In this document: positions 52,029-60,218 of the stretch, piece after piece
Layout of the letters: every line of letters starts with the position of its first letter
Numbering within the stretch: the stretch's first letter is position 1
Source: DASRDZ01 sp035652335
GTDB taxonomy: Bacteria; Chloroflexota; Dormibacteria; Aeolococcales; Aeolococcaceae
Assembly: GCA_035652335.1 (NCBI GenBank)
Contig: DASRDZ010000077.1
Coordinates: 23,656-87,655, forward strand
Direction: 5' to 3'
Length of the DNA: 64,000 nucleotides
Position numbers and translations under genes: made by a program
Notes under the pieces: model-generated
The model's database searches: none
The model's input: only the letters and a program-made list of their open reading frames with translations
What the model was told of the DNA's origin: nothing

Positions 52029-52535
52029 CTAGACGGACAGAAGGAAGCCCGACACGCCGCAGAGAAGCCCCACGACGAGCATCACCGCGCCGCTCTGGAT
52101 CGCTAGAACCTTGCTGTCCTCGACGCCCTTGTTCTTCTTCCAGGCCGTAACGGCACGCGATGACAGCATCTCCAAGACGTTCGCTTCGTCGTCCCCGAAG
52201 TGGTGGGTATGCAGGCCCTCGGGATCGACGGTCTCAATCGCCCGCGGCCACCAGACGATGAAGCCGGCGACGATGGAGCCAAGAAAGAGCACCGCGGCGA
52301 CGATGCACAGACAGTAGGCCAGCAGATGGGTCGGCGGGTGGGTTGCCAATGCCGTCAGGAACCCCGCCAGCGCGGCGCCGGAGGCAGCGACCTCGAACGA
52401 AGCCTTCAAGTCCAGCGAGTTGAGGTGAGCGTGCTGGTCCGAGAGGAGACGAAGGTTGGTGTCGCACACCAGCCGGGCGCTCGGGAGGGAGACATCGTCG
52501 TGCTCGGACTCGGCGACACGGAGCGGCGGCGTCAT
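52029..52535 (-). CDS. Three-helix membrane protein (PycTM/effector-like?)
   Basis: 168 residues. After a soluble lead, LNSLDLKASFEVAASGAALAG starts helix 1, followed by helix 2 (CLCIVAAVLFLGSIVAGFIVW), a soluble loop and helix 3 at the C-terminus (GAVMLVVGLLCGVSGFLLSV). The LDLKAS-helix start resembles PycTM-type effectors of cyclic-nucleotide defence systems, but no cyclase is adjacent, so this is a weak comparison. ATG 52535 is preferred to 52562 because TACAAT lies 8 nt before it. Confidence 0.65.
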   Translation of the reverse strand: MTPPLRVAESEHDDVSLPSARLVCDTNLRLLSDQHAHLNSLDLKASFEVAASGAALAGFLTALATHPPTHLLAYCLCIVAAVLFLGSIVAGFIVWWPRAIETVDPEGLHTHHFGDDEANVLEMLSSRAVTAWKKNKGVEDSKVLAIQSGAVMLVVGLLCGVSGFLLSV

Positions 52536-52543
52536 ACCGAACA

Positions 52544-52549
52544 ATTGTA
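52544..52549 (-). promoter_or_regulatory. -10 hexamer of a leaderless mRNA
   Basis: On the minus strand TACAAT (five of six) precedes ATG 52535 by 8 nt with no ribosome binding site. Confidence 0.5.
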
Positions 52550-52940
52550 CTGATCTCGTCAAGAAGTGGCGCCCCCCCGCCTGCCGCGGACGGCGACCAG
52601 CGCAGAGGGGCGGCTCCCCGCGCGCGTACCCACATCCTTACGCACGCACATAGGCGACAGGTGGGTACACGAGGGCATGGCGGCGCTCCCGACAGACCGA
52701 TTCTGAGCACAAGCCGTGCCCTTCTGTGCCCCCGCACCATCCGAAGGTCGCTCTGGAAATGCGCGCATTTCGCAGGACGGTGCTACGTGGTGTCGCCAGT
52801 CGCCGGCCTGGCACAGTCTTGCCTGTCCTACGGACGCCAGCGGCGCGCAGCCTGTGGCCGCATGCTGGCACTCGCTCCGTGGGAGTGCTAGCCTGTCGTC
52901 CGAAGCTACGCGACGTGCACCCGCCACGGAGGAAGCCGGA
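52550..52940. other. Gene-free stretch in the island
   Basis: 391 bp between divergent genes. Open frames exist on both strands but have shadow-like composition and no ribosome binding site. I see no repeat or RNA structure beyond promoter-like AT steps at its left edge. Confidence 0.5.
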
Positions 52941-53318
52941 TTGTTGACCAACGACCTGTTCTACGCCGCCGAGAAGTTCCACCAAGCGCTCGACGCGCTC
53001 GCAACAGGGGAGGGCGTGTTGCGTGAGCGGCTCATCACCGCATGCATGTGCAACATCACTGCTCACCGGGCACACCCAATGCGCGCTGGCCTTGGGCCGA
53101 AGATGCCTGCCGAGCTAGTCGAGCGGATCTACGATTTCACGGACCGCGTGACTGCTACAGCGGCAGTGGGTAACGAGGGCACGCTCACCGCCACGCTCAA
53201 CGCCATGTCCGACGAGGAACTACGCAGCACCGCCGAGGAGTTGTCTTCCCTCAGCCTGAAGGTCATCGAGACCTTCGAGCGCGACGACGCGCGGTCGAGT
53301 TCCACGTCAGGGGTGTAG
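52941..53318 (+). CDS. Hypothetical helical protein
   Basis: 125 residues from TTG 52941 (or 52944) after GGAGGAAG. The sequence is helical (FYAAEKFHQALDALATGEG, ELVERIYDFTDRVTATAAVG and EELRSTAEELSSLSLKVIE) without signal or membrane segment. It is the last island gene, 142 bp before tRNA-Gly. No known domain recognised. Confidence 0.55.
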   Translation: MLTNDLFYAAEKFHQALDALATGEGVLRERLITACMCNITAHRAHPMRAGLGPKMPAELVERIYDFTDRVTATAAVGNEGTLTATLNAMSDEELRSTAEELSSLSLKVIETFERDDARSSSTSGV

Positions 53319-53460
53319 CTGCCGTTGCGATCTCCCACTGGTCCCGGCCGCAGCGGTGTGGGTCGCGCCCTCCCAAGCGAGGAAGGTAGCCCAAGCACGG
53401 CGGGCCTGGTTCACAAACCGAGGCGATAAGCGAACTGGACTCCCCTGTCGATTTCGGCAG

Positions 53461-53535
53461 TGGAGCGGGAGACGGGGCTCGAACCCGCAACTTCAACCTT
53501 GGGAAGGTTGCACTCTACCGTTGAGTTACTCCCGC
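53461..53535 (-). tRNA. tRNA-Gly (anticodon CCC)
   Basis: On the minus strand the 75-nt cloverleaf has acceptor GCGGGAG/CTCCCGC, a D-arm with AACGGTAGAGT, an anticodon stem CAACC/GGTTG with loop TTCCCAA (anticodon CCC), a T-arm GCGGGTTCGAGCCCCGT, discriminator T and an encoded CCA. It reads GGG. Its 3' end points into the island and matches the left repeat at 42890. Confidence 0.95.
53464..53476. repeat. Putative right attachment site (in tRNA-Gly 3' end)
   Basis: AGCGGGAGACGGG covers the 3' acceptor strand and the start of the T-stem. It matches 42890-42902 exactly. If real, it is the core where the island joined, leaving the tRNA intact. Confidence 0.55.
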
Positions 53536-53598
53536 TCGACGGCCGGCGCCGAGTCTAGCACCCCCCGCGGCCGGGCCCCGGTGCTACCGTCCCTGCCC

Positions 53599-53877
53599 AT
53601 GATCACCGCGTTCCTCATGCTCGTCTGCGAGCCGGCGCGCATCCACCAGGTGGGCCGAGCGCTGGCCGACGCCGACGGCGTGGCCGAGGTCTACACCACG
53701 ACGGGCGACATCGACTTCATCGCAGTAGTGCGAGTGCAAGACCTGGACGCCCTGGCCACGCTGGTCACCGAGCGCGTGTCCACGCTTCCCGGCGTCTCGC
53801 GCACCACCACCCACCTGGCCATGCGCTCCTACGGCCGCGCCGAGGTCGCCGCCGCCTACGACATCGGGCTTGACTGA
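53599..53877 (+). CDS. Stand-alone Lrp/AsnC ligand-binding (RAM) domain protein
   Basis: 92 residues with only the RAM domain: FLMLVCEPARIHQVGRALAD, then DGVAEVYTTTGDIDFIAVVRVQD and LPGVSRTTTHLAM. There is no HTH. Such proteins bind amino acids and tune transporters or Lrp partners. Its end overlaps the ABC ATPase start (TTG 53870). Confidence 0.85.
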   Translation: MITAFLMLVCEPARIHQVGRALADADGVAEVYTTTGDIDFIAVVRVQDLDALATLVTERVSTLPGVSRTTTHLAMRSYGRAEVAAAYDIGLD

Positions 53878-54562
53878 CGCGCCTGCGCTGGAGGCGCGCC
53901 AGGTCCGGCGCAGCCTGCCGCTCGGCGACCAGCGGATCGAGATCCTCCGGGGCATCGACCTCGTCATCCAGCCCGGTGAGTCGGTCGCGCTGATGGGCCC
54001 GAGCGGCAGCGGGAAGTCGACGCTGCTGGGCATCCTCGCCGGCCTCGACCATCCCACCGAGGGACACGTGCTGGTCGACGGCATCGACATCACCGACATG
54101 CCCGAGTCGCGCCTCGCGGTGGTGCGCAACGCGAAGATCGGCATGGTCTTCCAGGCGTTCAACCTCATCCCCACGTTGACCGCACAGGAGAACGTCGAGG
54201 TCCCCCTCTACGTGGGCGACCACCCCGGCTCCGCCGCCGAGCGCGCCCGCCAGATGCTCGACCTCGTCGGGCTCGCCCACCGAACCGGCCACAAGCCCAA
54301 CCAGCTGAGCGGCGGCGAGCAGCAGCGCGTCGCCATCGCCCGCGCGCTGGCCACCGACCCGGCCATCGTCATCGCCGACGAGCCCACCGGGAACCTCGAC
54401 GCGCACACCGGCGACCTCGTCCTCCAGCTGCTCGCCGACCTCCGCGCCCGGCTGGGCACCACCTACCTCATCGCCACCCACGACCAGCGGATCGCGGCGC
54501 GCGCCGAGCGGACCCTGACCATCGTCGACGGGTTGCTCGAGAACCACCAGGCGCCGCGGTAA
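53870..54562 (+). CDS. MacB/LolD-type ABC exporter, ATP-binding protein
   Basis: 230 residues: Walker A GPSGSGKST, Q-loop VFQAFNLIPTLTAQENVEVP, signature LSGGEQQRVAIARAL and Walker B VIADEPTGNLD. It belongs to the mechanotransmission class that works with FtsX-like permeases; one is encoded 6 nt downstream. It begins at TTG 53870, overlapping the previous gene. Confidence 0.93.
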   Translation: MTDAPALEARQVRRSLPLGDQRIEILRGIDLVIQPGESVALMGPSGSGKSTLLGILAGLDHPTEGHVLVDGIDITDMPESRLAVVRNAKIGMVFQAFNLIPTLTAQENVEVPLYVGDHPGSAAERARQMLDLVGLAHRTGHKPNQLSGGEQQRVAIARALATDPAIVIADEPTGNLDAHTGDLVLQLLADLRARLGTTYLIATHDQRIAARAERTLTIVDGLLENHQAPR

Positions 54563-54567
54563 CCACC

Positions 54568-57321
54568 ATGCGTGGCCGCAACCGCCTCTACCTCTCCTAC
54601 GCCTTCCGCTCCCTCCGACGCGGCGGCCAGCGCAGCCTGCTGGCGATCTTCTGCGTCGCCGTCGGCGTCATGGCGGTGGTGGCGCTGCGCCTCGCGGGTG
54701 ACATGGTCAGCCTCTCGCTGACCAGCAACGTCCGCGAGGTCAACGGCGGCGACGTGTCGATGCAGTCGACTGCGCTGCCCCTGGCGCGCTCCGACCTGCA
54801 GCCGCTCGACCAGCTGAAGCAGCAGGGCCTGGTCACCGACTGGATCGGCCTGGGCACCTCGCAGGCCGCGACGGTGCGCAAGCTGCCGGGCGGCCACTCG
54901 GTGACCGTCCCCCTGTACGTGGTCGACGACCCGTCACACTTCCCCCTCGTCGGCGCGGGAGAGCTCGACCAGCCGTCGGGCGCGACGTATGCGCAGCGGT
55001 TGAAGGACGGCACCGTCGTCGTGTCGCGCTTCGTCGCCGACGAGGGCGAGCTGGCGCCGGGCGACCGTGCCCACGTCACCGTCGCCGGCGGCCAGGGCAC
55101 CGACGTGACCGTCGGCGGCGTCGCCCCCAACACGCGCTTCGCCGGGCAGATCGCCGTCGGCTACGTCACCCGGGCCACCTACACGCAGCTGGTGCCCGAC
55201 GCGCAACCCCGCTACGGCCTGGTCGAGCTCACCACGCCGAGCAGCGACGCCGCCTCGCAGGTGGCCACCGACCTGCGCAACGACTTCCCCCAGGCGACGG
55301 TGATCACCGTGCAGGACGCCGTCGACGAGAACGTCCAGGCCTCCACCGACACCAGCCGCTTCCTGCAGATCGTCGGGCTCCTCGCCCTGCTCATCGGCGG
55401 CGTCGGCATCGTCAACACCATGCAGGTCATGCTCTCGCGCCGCCGCGTCGAGATCGCCATGCTCAAGACCAGCGGCTACCGCCGTCGCGACCTCTACGCG
55501 CTCTTCGCCGTGGAGGCCGGCATGCTCGGCCTCGCCGGGGGCACGCTCGGCACCGCGGTCGGCGTCGGCCTCAGTGACGTCGTGCGCATCCTCGTGCAGA
55601 ACCTCTTCAACATCCCCATCACCTTCAGCATCGACGCAGGGACGGTGGCCACCGGAGTGCTGATCGGCCTGCTGACGTCGCTCATCTTCGGGCTGCTGCC
55701 CATCGTGCGGGCTGCCGCGGTGCGTCCCGTTGCGGTGCTGCGCGACCTGGGCGAGGGCACCAGCGCCGGCAGCGCCGCGCAGACCGTCGGGCTGTACGCC
55801 CTGCTGGTGCTGCTCTTCACCGCACTCAGCGCGGGGTTGCTGGGCAGCCTCGGCGTCGCCATCGCCTCGGTCATCGGCGCGCTGGTGGTGATCCTCCTCC
55901 TCGCCGGCATCTTCGCGGGGATCGTCACCCTGATCGGCCACCTGCCCGTCCCCGAGCGACCGGCGCCGGCGCAGATCGTCGCCGCAGTTGCGGTGCTCGC
56001 GCTGTCGCTGCTCATCACGGTGAGCCAGCGGGCGGTCGGCACCTGCCTGCTCATCGGCGCCATCGCCTACACGATCATGGTGCTGCTGCCCCGCAACCGC
56101 CGCACCTCGGTGAAGCTCGCGCTGCGCTCGCTGGCGCGCGCCCGCGGACGCACCACGGCGACGCTGGTGGCGCTGTTCGCCGGCGTCTTCACCATCGGCC
56201 TCATCCTCGTCCTCGGCCAGAACATCACCAGCAAGATCGAGAGCGGGATCAGCAAGGCGACCAACTTCAACGTCTTCGCCATCGCCTCCTCGCGCGACGC
56301 CGCCAAGGCCAGGGCGACGACGCAGAACCTCGCCGGGGTGCAGGAGCGGCGCATCACCGAGGACGTCGCCACCACCCCGACGCAGATCAACGGCCAGCCG
56401 CTCAGCTCCGCCCTCCCGGCGCAGCCGCAGCCCTCGCCCGCCGCCAATCCCGAACGCAACGCGTTCCGGCTCAGCGCGCTCAACGGCGTGGAGGGCTACG
56501 ACCTCGGCTCCGGCCAGCTCCCCGACACCACGGCGAGCCTCGGCCGCGTCCTCGACGGCGGCGACGCCGGCAGCACCAACGTGATGCTGCGCAACGACAT
56601 CCACACCGGCGACCTGCACATCCAGGTCGGCGACACCGTCACCCTGCAGCAGACCACCACCGGCAGGAGCGTCACGGTCACCGTCGTCGGGTTCTACACG
56701 ACGGTGAGCCGCACCAGCAGCGGCCTGGTCTTCCGCACCTTCTTCAGCCCGGTCGTCGCCGACGTCTCGGTGGTGCAGAAGCTCGGGCTCGACCAGGCCA
56801 GCACGGTGATCGGCATGAAGCTCGACCCGCAGCAGAGCCGGGCCGCGCTGACCACCCTCGACGACGCGCTCCCCGATGCCACCATCATCAACCTCGCCGA
56901 CTTCGGCGCCATCGTGAACGAGATCGTCAGCAACCTGGTCAACCTGCTGATCGCGCTGGCCAGCCTCGCCCTCTTCGCCGGGATCATCATCATCGCCAAC
57001 GCGGTGGCCCTGGCCATGCTGGAGCGGCGGCGCGAGATCGGCATCCTCAAGTCGGTGGGACACACCAGCACCAGCGTGCTGGGACAGGTGCTGGTGGAGA
57101 ACGGCACCGTCGGCGCCATCGCCGGGATCACCGGGATGCTGCTGGTCACGGTGGCCACCGCCCTGCTGGGCGCCTACGTGCTCGACACCGACCTCAGCGT
57201 GGGCGGGCCCATCGTCGCCGCCGTCGCGGTCGGCGTCACCGCGCTGACCACAGTCACCGCGGCTCTGGTCGCCTGGGGTCCGACACGCGCGCGTCCACTC
57301 GACGTGCTGCGATACGAATAG
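54568..57321 (+). CDS. FtsX-like ABC permease (two FtsX domains)
   Basis: 917 residues. An N-terminal helix and an external domain precede the first FtsX core (IGGVGIVNTMQVMLSRRRVEIAMLKTSGYRRRDLYALF), then a block of helices, a second basic/external region and a final FtsX core (NAVALAMLERRREIGILKSVGHTSTSVLGQ). With the MacB/LolD ATPase it probably extracts or exports lipoproteins, peptides or drugs. No MacA-like adaptor is present. Confidence 0.92.
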   Translation: MRGRNRLYLSYAFRSLRRGGQRSLLAIFCVAVGVMAVVALRLAGDMVSLSLTSNVREVNGGDVSMQSTALPLARSDLQPLDQLKQQGLVTDWIGLGTSQAATVRKLPGGHSVTVPLYVVDDPSHFPLVGAGELDQPSGATYAQRLKDGTVVVSRFVADEGELAPGDRAHVTVAGGQGTDVTVGGVAPNTRFAGQIAVGYVTRATYTQLVPDAQPRYGLVELTTPSSDAASQVATDLRNDFPQATVITVQDAVDENVQASTDTSRFLQIVGLLALLIGGVGIVNTMQVMLSRRRVEIAMLKTSGYRRRDLYALFAVEAGMLGLAGGTLGTAVGVGLSDVVRILVQNLFNIPITFSIDAGTVATGVLIGLLTSLIFGLLPIVRAAAVRPVAVLRDLGEGTSAGSAAQTVGLYALLVLLFTALSAGLLGSLGVAIASVIGALVVILLLAGIFAGIVTLIGHLPVPERPAPAQIVAAVAVLALSLLITVSQRAVGTCLLIGAIAYTIMVLLPRNRRTSVKLALRSLARARGRTTATLVALFAGVFTIGLILVLGQNITSKIESGISKATNFNVFAIASSRDAAKARATTQNLAGVQERRITEDVATTPTQINGQPLSSALPAQPQPSPAANPERNAFRLSALNGVEGYDLGSGQLPDTTASLGRVLDGGDAGSTNVMLRNDIHTGDLHIQVGDTVTLQQTTTGRSVTVTVVGFYTTVSRTSSGLVFRTFFSPVVADVSVVQKLGLDQASTVIGMKLDPQQSRAALTTLDDALPDATIINLADFGAIVNEIVSNLVNLLIALASLALFAGIIIIANAVALAMLERRREIGILKSVGHTSTSVLGQVLVENGTVGAIAGITGMLLVTVATALLGAYVLDTDLSVGGPIVAAVAVGVTALTTVTAALVAWGPTRARPLDVLRYE

Positions 57322-57333
57322 CCGCCGCCCGGT

Positions 57334-59865
57334 CTACGGCAGGTCGACCACCGACGAGGTGGCGATGCGCGTCCCGCCCTCCTCCTGCGCGGCGCGGACG
57401 CGCTCCGCGTAGGACCCGAGCAGCGACCGCGCCAGCTCCTCGTCCTCGACGCTCACCACGATGTGGTAGTAGGGCGCGTCGGGGTCCGGCTGCACCAGCA
57501 CCCAGCCGCCGTCGACGAAGACCTTGATCCCGTCGGCGAGGTCGAGCAGCGCGTCGTGATGCTGCTCCAGGAGCACGCGCATCACCCGCCCCTTCGCCTC
57601 CCAGGGACAGAACTCGGTGCGCGTCATGTACACGCCGCGCGGCAGCGACTCGCGCACCTCGCTGAGCGTCCGCCCGCTCACCGCCAGCAGCTCGAGCAGC
57701 TTGGCCAGGGTGAACATGCCGTCGAAGGCGCCCAGGTGTGACGGCCAGCAGAAGCCGCCGTCGTCGTCCGCGGCCAAGACCGCGTCGCACTGCAGCGCGG
57801 TGCGGATGAGCCCCGCGGGATCGCCCTTGGCGGAGATGTGCGTCCCGCCCAGCTTCTCGACGACGCCGGTGATCCAGTGCGGCGCCGTGGCCGGCGTGAC
57901 CACCGTCCCCGGGGTGCGCGACAGCACCAGCACGCAGAGCACGCCGAGCGCCTGGTTGACGTCGAGGATGGCGCCGGTGTCGTCGATGATGCGCACCCGC
58001 TCCGCCGACGGGTTGAGGTGCACGCCGAGATGGGCCTGGATGGTGCTCGAGATCAGCGCCGCCTCCTCCAGCGCGGCGCGGAACTGGTCGGGCGGCTTGG
58101 GCTTGTACTGCTCGCCGAAGCCCGCGTGCAGCGGCACGCCGGTGACGTCCAGCGCGTTGAGCACCTCAGGCAGCGCCATCGACGCTGAGCTGTAGTCGTA
58201 CTCCAGGAGCAGCCGGAGGTGTGCCTCGCGCACGGCCTCGACGTCGATGGCGCCGAGCACGTCGCGGCGGTAGGCGTCGATGGGCTCGGCGTAGTCGATC
58301 TCGCCCATCTCGTAGAAGGCGGCGCGGCGGATGTCCTCGCGGAAGAAGAGGTTCTCCAGCTTGCGCTCGGCGCGCTTGTCGATCTGCACGCCGGAGCCGT
58401 CGTAGAAGCGGATGTCGGCGCTGCGCTGGTCGAGCGGCGAGGAGAGCACGTGGACGCCGGCGCCGCAGTCGTCGGCGCGGGTGGCGAACTGGGTCACCGG
58501 GACGGGCAGCTCGGAGAGGTCGCGCACGTTGCCCCCCGCGGAGACGATGCCCGCGATCAGCGCGCGCTTGATCATGCGCGACGAGCGCGAGCGGTCGCGC
58601 GTCACCGCCAGGGTCGCGCCCTTGGCCAGCGTCGCCGCGTAGGCCGCGCCGAGCCGCGAGCAGAACTCGGGGGTCAGCTCGACGTTGATCAGCCCGCTCA
58701 GCCCGTAGGAGGCGAAGAGCCCGCGCTTCCACTCCCCCGCCCAGATGATCGACTCGTGCACCGTCGAGCCGGCCTGCACCTCCTTGTGCGGCCAGATCTT
58801 CACCTCGGCGGCGACGCGCGAGCCCGCACCGATGACGCACTCGTCGCCGACGACGGTGTTCTCCTCCAGGAGCACGTTGTTCTTCACGGTGACGCTGCGG
58901 CAGACCAGCGACTGGCGCAGCCGCGCGTTCTCGCCGATGTACGAGTGCGGCCAGACGACGCTGTTGGAGACCTTGGCGTTGTCGTCGACGATGACGTACT
59001 TGTCGACCACCACCGGCCCGTTGAGGTGGGCGCCCGCCTTGATCTTGACCTCGTCGCCGATGTAGGCGGGACCGTCGACCTGCACGCCGATGCCGAACTC
59101 GACGCCCTCGCCGATCCAGACGTTGTTGTCGTGGCGCTGCCCCGGGATGCGGCAGCGCACCCGTCCCTCCAGCGCGTCCCAGTTGGCCTGCATGTAGGAC
59201 TGGATGTTGCCGATGTCGCACCAGTAGCCGGAGGCGACGATGCCGAAGAGGGGGTCGCCCTTGCGCAGCATCTGCGGGAAGACGTCCTGCGACCAGTCGT
59301 AGGCCATCCCCGTCCGCACGTAGTCGAGCACGCGGGGCTCGATCACGTAGATGCCGGTGTTGGCCTGGTCGCTGAAGACCTCGCCCCAGCTGGGCTTCTC
59401 CAGGAAGCGCCGCACCGCGCCGTCCTGGTCGGTGACCACCACGCCGTACTCCAGGGGGTTGGGCACGCCGTAGAGCACGATGGTGGCGTGCGAGCCGCGC
59501 CGCTTGTGCTCGGCCACCGCCCAGGTGAGGTCGAAGTCGGTGAGCGCGTCGCCGCTGATCACCAGGAAGGTCTCGTCGAGGAGGTGCGCGGCGTTCTTCA
59601 CGCTGCCCGCCGTCCCCAGCGGAGAGTCCTCGACGACGTACTCGATCTGCATGCCGAAGTCGCTGCCGTCGCCGAAGTGGTTGCGGATGTCGGCGCCCAG
59701 GTAGGCGAGGGTGACCACCACCTGGGTGATGCCGTGCTCGCGCAGCAGGTTGAGGATGTGCTCCATCACCGGCAGCCCGACCACCGGGACGAGGGGCTTG
59801 GGGCGCCGGCTGGTGAGCGGTCGCAGCCGCGAGCCCTCGCCCCCGGCCATGACGACTGCCTTCAT
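57334..59865 (-). CDS. Mannose-1-phosphate guanylyltransferase / phosphomannomutase-like fusion
   Basis: 843 residues from ATG 59865. The N-terminal GDP-mannose pyrophosphorylase domain begins MKAVVMAGGEGSRLRPLTS with RPKPLVPV; a left-handed beta-helix (IGEGVEFGIGVQVDGPAYIG and so on) follows, then a phosphohexomutase-type domain (RDRSRSSRMIKRAL). The mutase active-site loop reads VHVLSSPLDQRSADIRFYD and lacks the SHNP serine motif, and the metal loop is AADDDGGF. Such long fusions exist in actinobacteria and cyanobacteria; the mutase part may be degenerate. It supplies GDP-mannose for glycans or lipids. Confidence 0.93.
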   Translation of the reverse strand: MKAVVMAGGEGSRLRPLTSRRPKPLVPVVGLPVMEHILNLLREHGITQVVVTLAYLGADIRNHFGDGSDFGMQIEYVVEDSPLGTAGSVKNAAHLLDETFLVISGDALTDFDLTWAVAEHKRRGSHATIVLYGVPNPLEYGVVVTDQDGAVRRFLEKPSWGEVFSDQANTGIYVIEPRVLDYVRTGMAYDWSQDVFPQMLRKGDPLFGIVASGYWCDIGNIQSYMQANWDALEGRVRCRIPGQRHDNNVWIGEGVEFGIGVQVDGPAYIGDEVKIKAGAHLNGPVVVDKYVIVDDNAKVSNSVVWPHSYIGENARLRQSLVCRSVTVKNNVLLEENTVVGDECVIGAGSRVAAEVKIWPHKEVQAGSTVHESIIWAGEWKRGLFASYGLSGLINVELTPEFCSRLGAAYAATLAKGATLAVTRDRSRSSRMIKRALIAGIVSAGGNVRDLSELPVPVTQFATRADDCGAGVHVLSSPLDQRSADIRFYDGSGVQIDKRAERKLENLFFREDIRRAAFYEMGEIDYAEPIDAYRRDVLGAIDVEAVREAHLRLLLEYDYSSASMALPEVLNALDVTGVPLHAGFGEQYKPKPPDQFRAALEEAALISSTIQAHLGVHLNPSAERVRIIDDTGAILDVNQALGVLCVLVLSRTPGTVVTPATAPHWITGVVEKLGGTHISAKGDPAGLIRTALQCDAVLAADDDGGFCWPSHLGAFDGMFTLAKLLELLAVSGRTLSEVRESLPRGVYMTRTEFCPWEAKGRVMRVLLEQHHDALLDLADGIKVFVDGGWVLVQPDPDAPYYHIVVSVEDEELARSLLGSYAERVRAAQEEGGTRIATSSVVDLP

Positions 59866-59963
59866 GCGCTGGCAAGCATAGCCGGGTGCATCCGAGGTTT
59901 CGTCCGGGGGCGGCGGAGGAACCCTTCTGCTGCGGTTCTCCAGGACCGCCAGAACACAGGACC

Positions 59964-60131
59964 ATGGAACCACTGCAGAACAGCGTCCCGACCCTGCCGC
60001 CCATGTGGAAGTGGGTGGCCCTGTTCACGCCACCTCCGGGGTACGAGCGTGAATGGCGTGCCTGGCTGGCCCAGGCTCAGAAGGCGGAGGAGGACGCCAC
60101 CCTCCTCTACTGGGCGAAGCGCGCCGGCTGA
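59964..60131 (+). CDS. Small Trp-rich protein, unknown
   Basis: 55 residues (MEPLQNSVPTLPPMWKWVAL, then FTPPPGYEREWRAWLAQAQK) with four Trp and no signal. It is divergent from the GDP-mannose gene and is followed 6 nt later by the second copy of the three-hairpin element. The composition is unlike a random frame, but support is limited. Confidence 0.45.
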   Translation: MEPLQNSVPTLPPMWKWVALFTPPPGYEREWRAWLAQAQKAEEDATLLYWAKRAG

Positions 60132-60137
60132 TCTTTC

Positions 60138-60213
60138 GGCGCGCTCAGACGCGCGCCAAACGGGGGAGGCAGATCCTCCCCCGGCCCCTCCTCGGCGGGC
60201 TGAAGCCCGCCGG
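60138..60213 (+). repeat. Three-hairpin dispersed element, copy 2
   Basis: Same order and loops as the copy at 31769: GGCGCG/CGCGCC, GGGGGAGG/CCTCCCCC with loop CAGAT (60162-60182), and CGGCGGGC/GCCCGCCG with loop TGAA (60193-60212). In the third stem an A-T pair of copy 1 is replaced here by G-C, a compensatory change. It follows the small Trp-rich gene and faces the end of the HtrA-like gene. Confidence 0.75.
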
Positions 60214-60218
60214 CTCGC

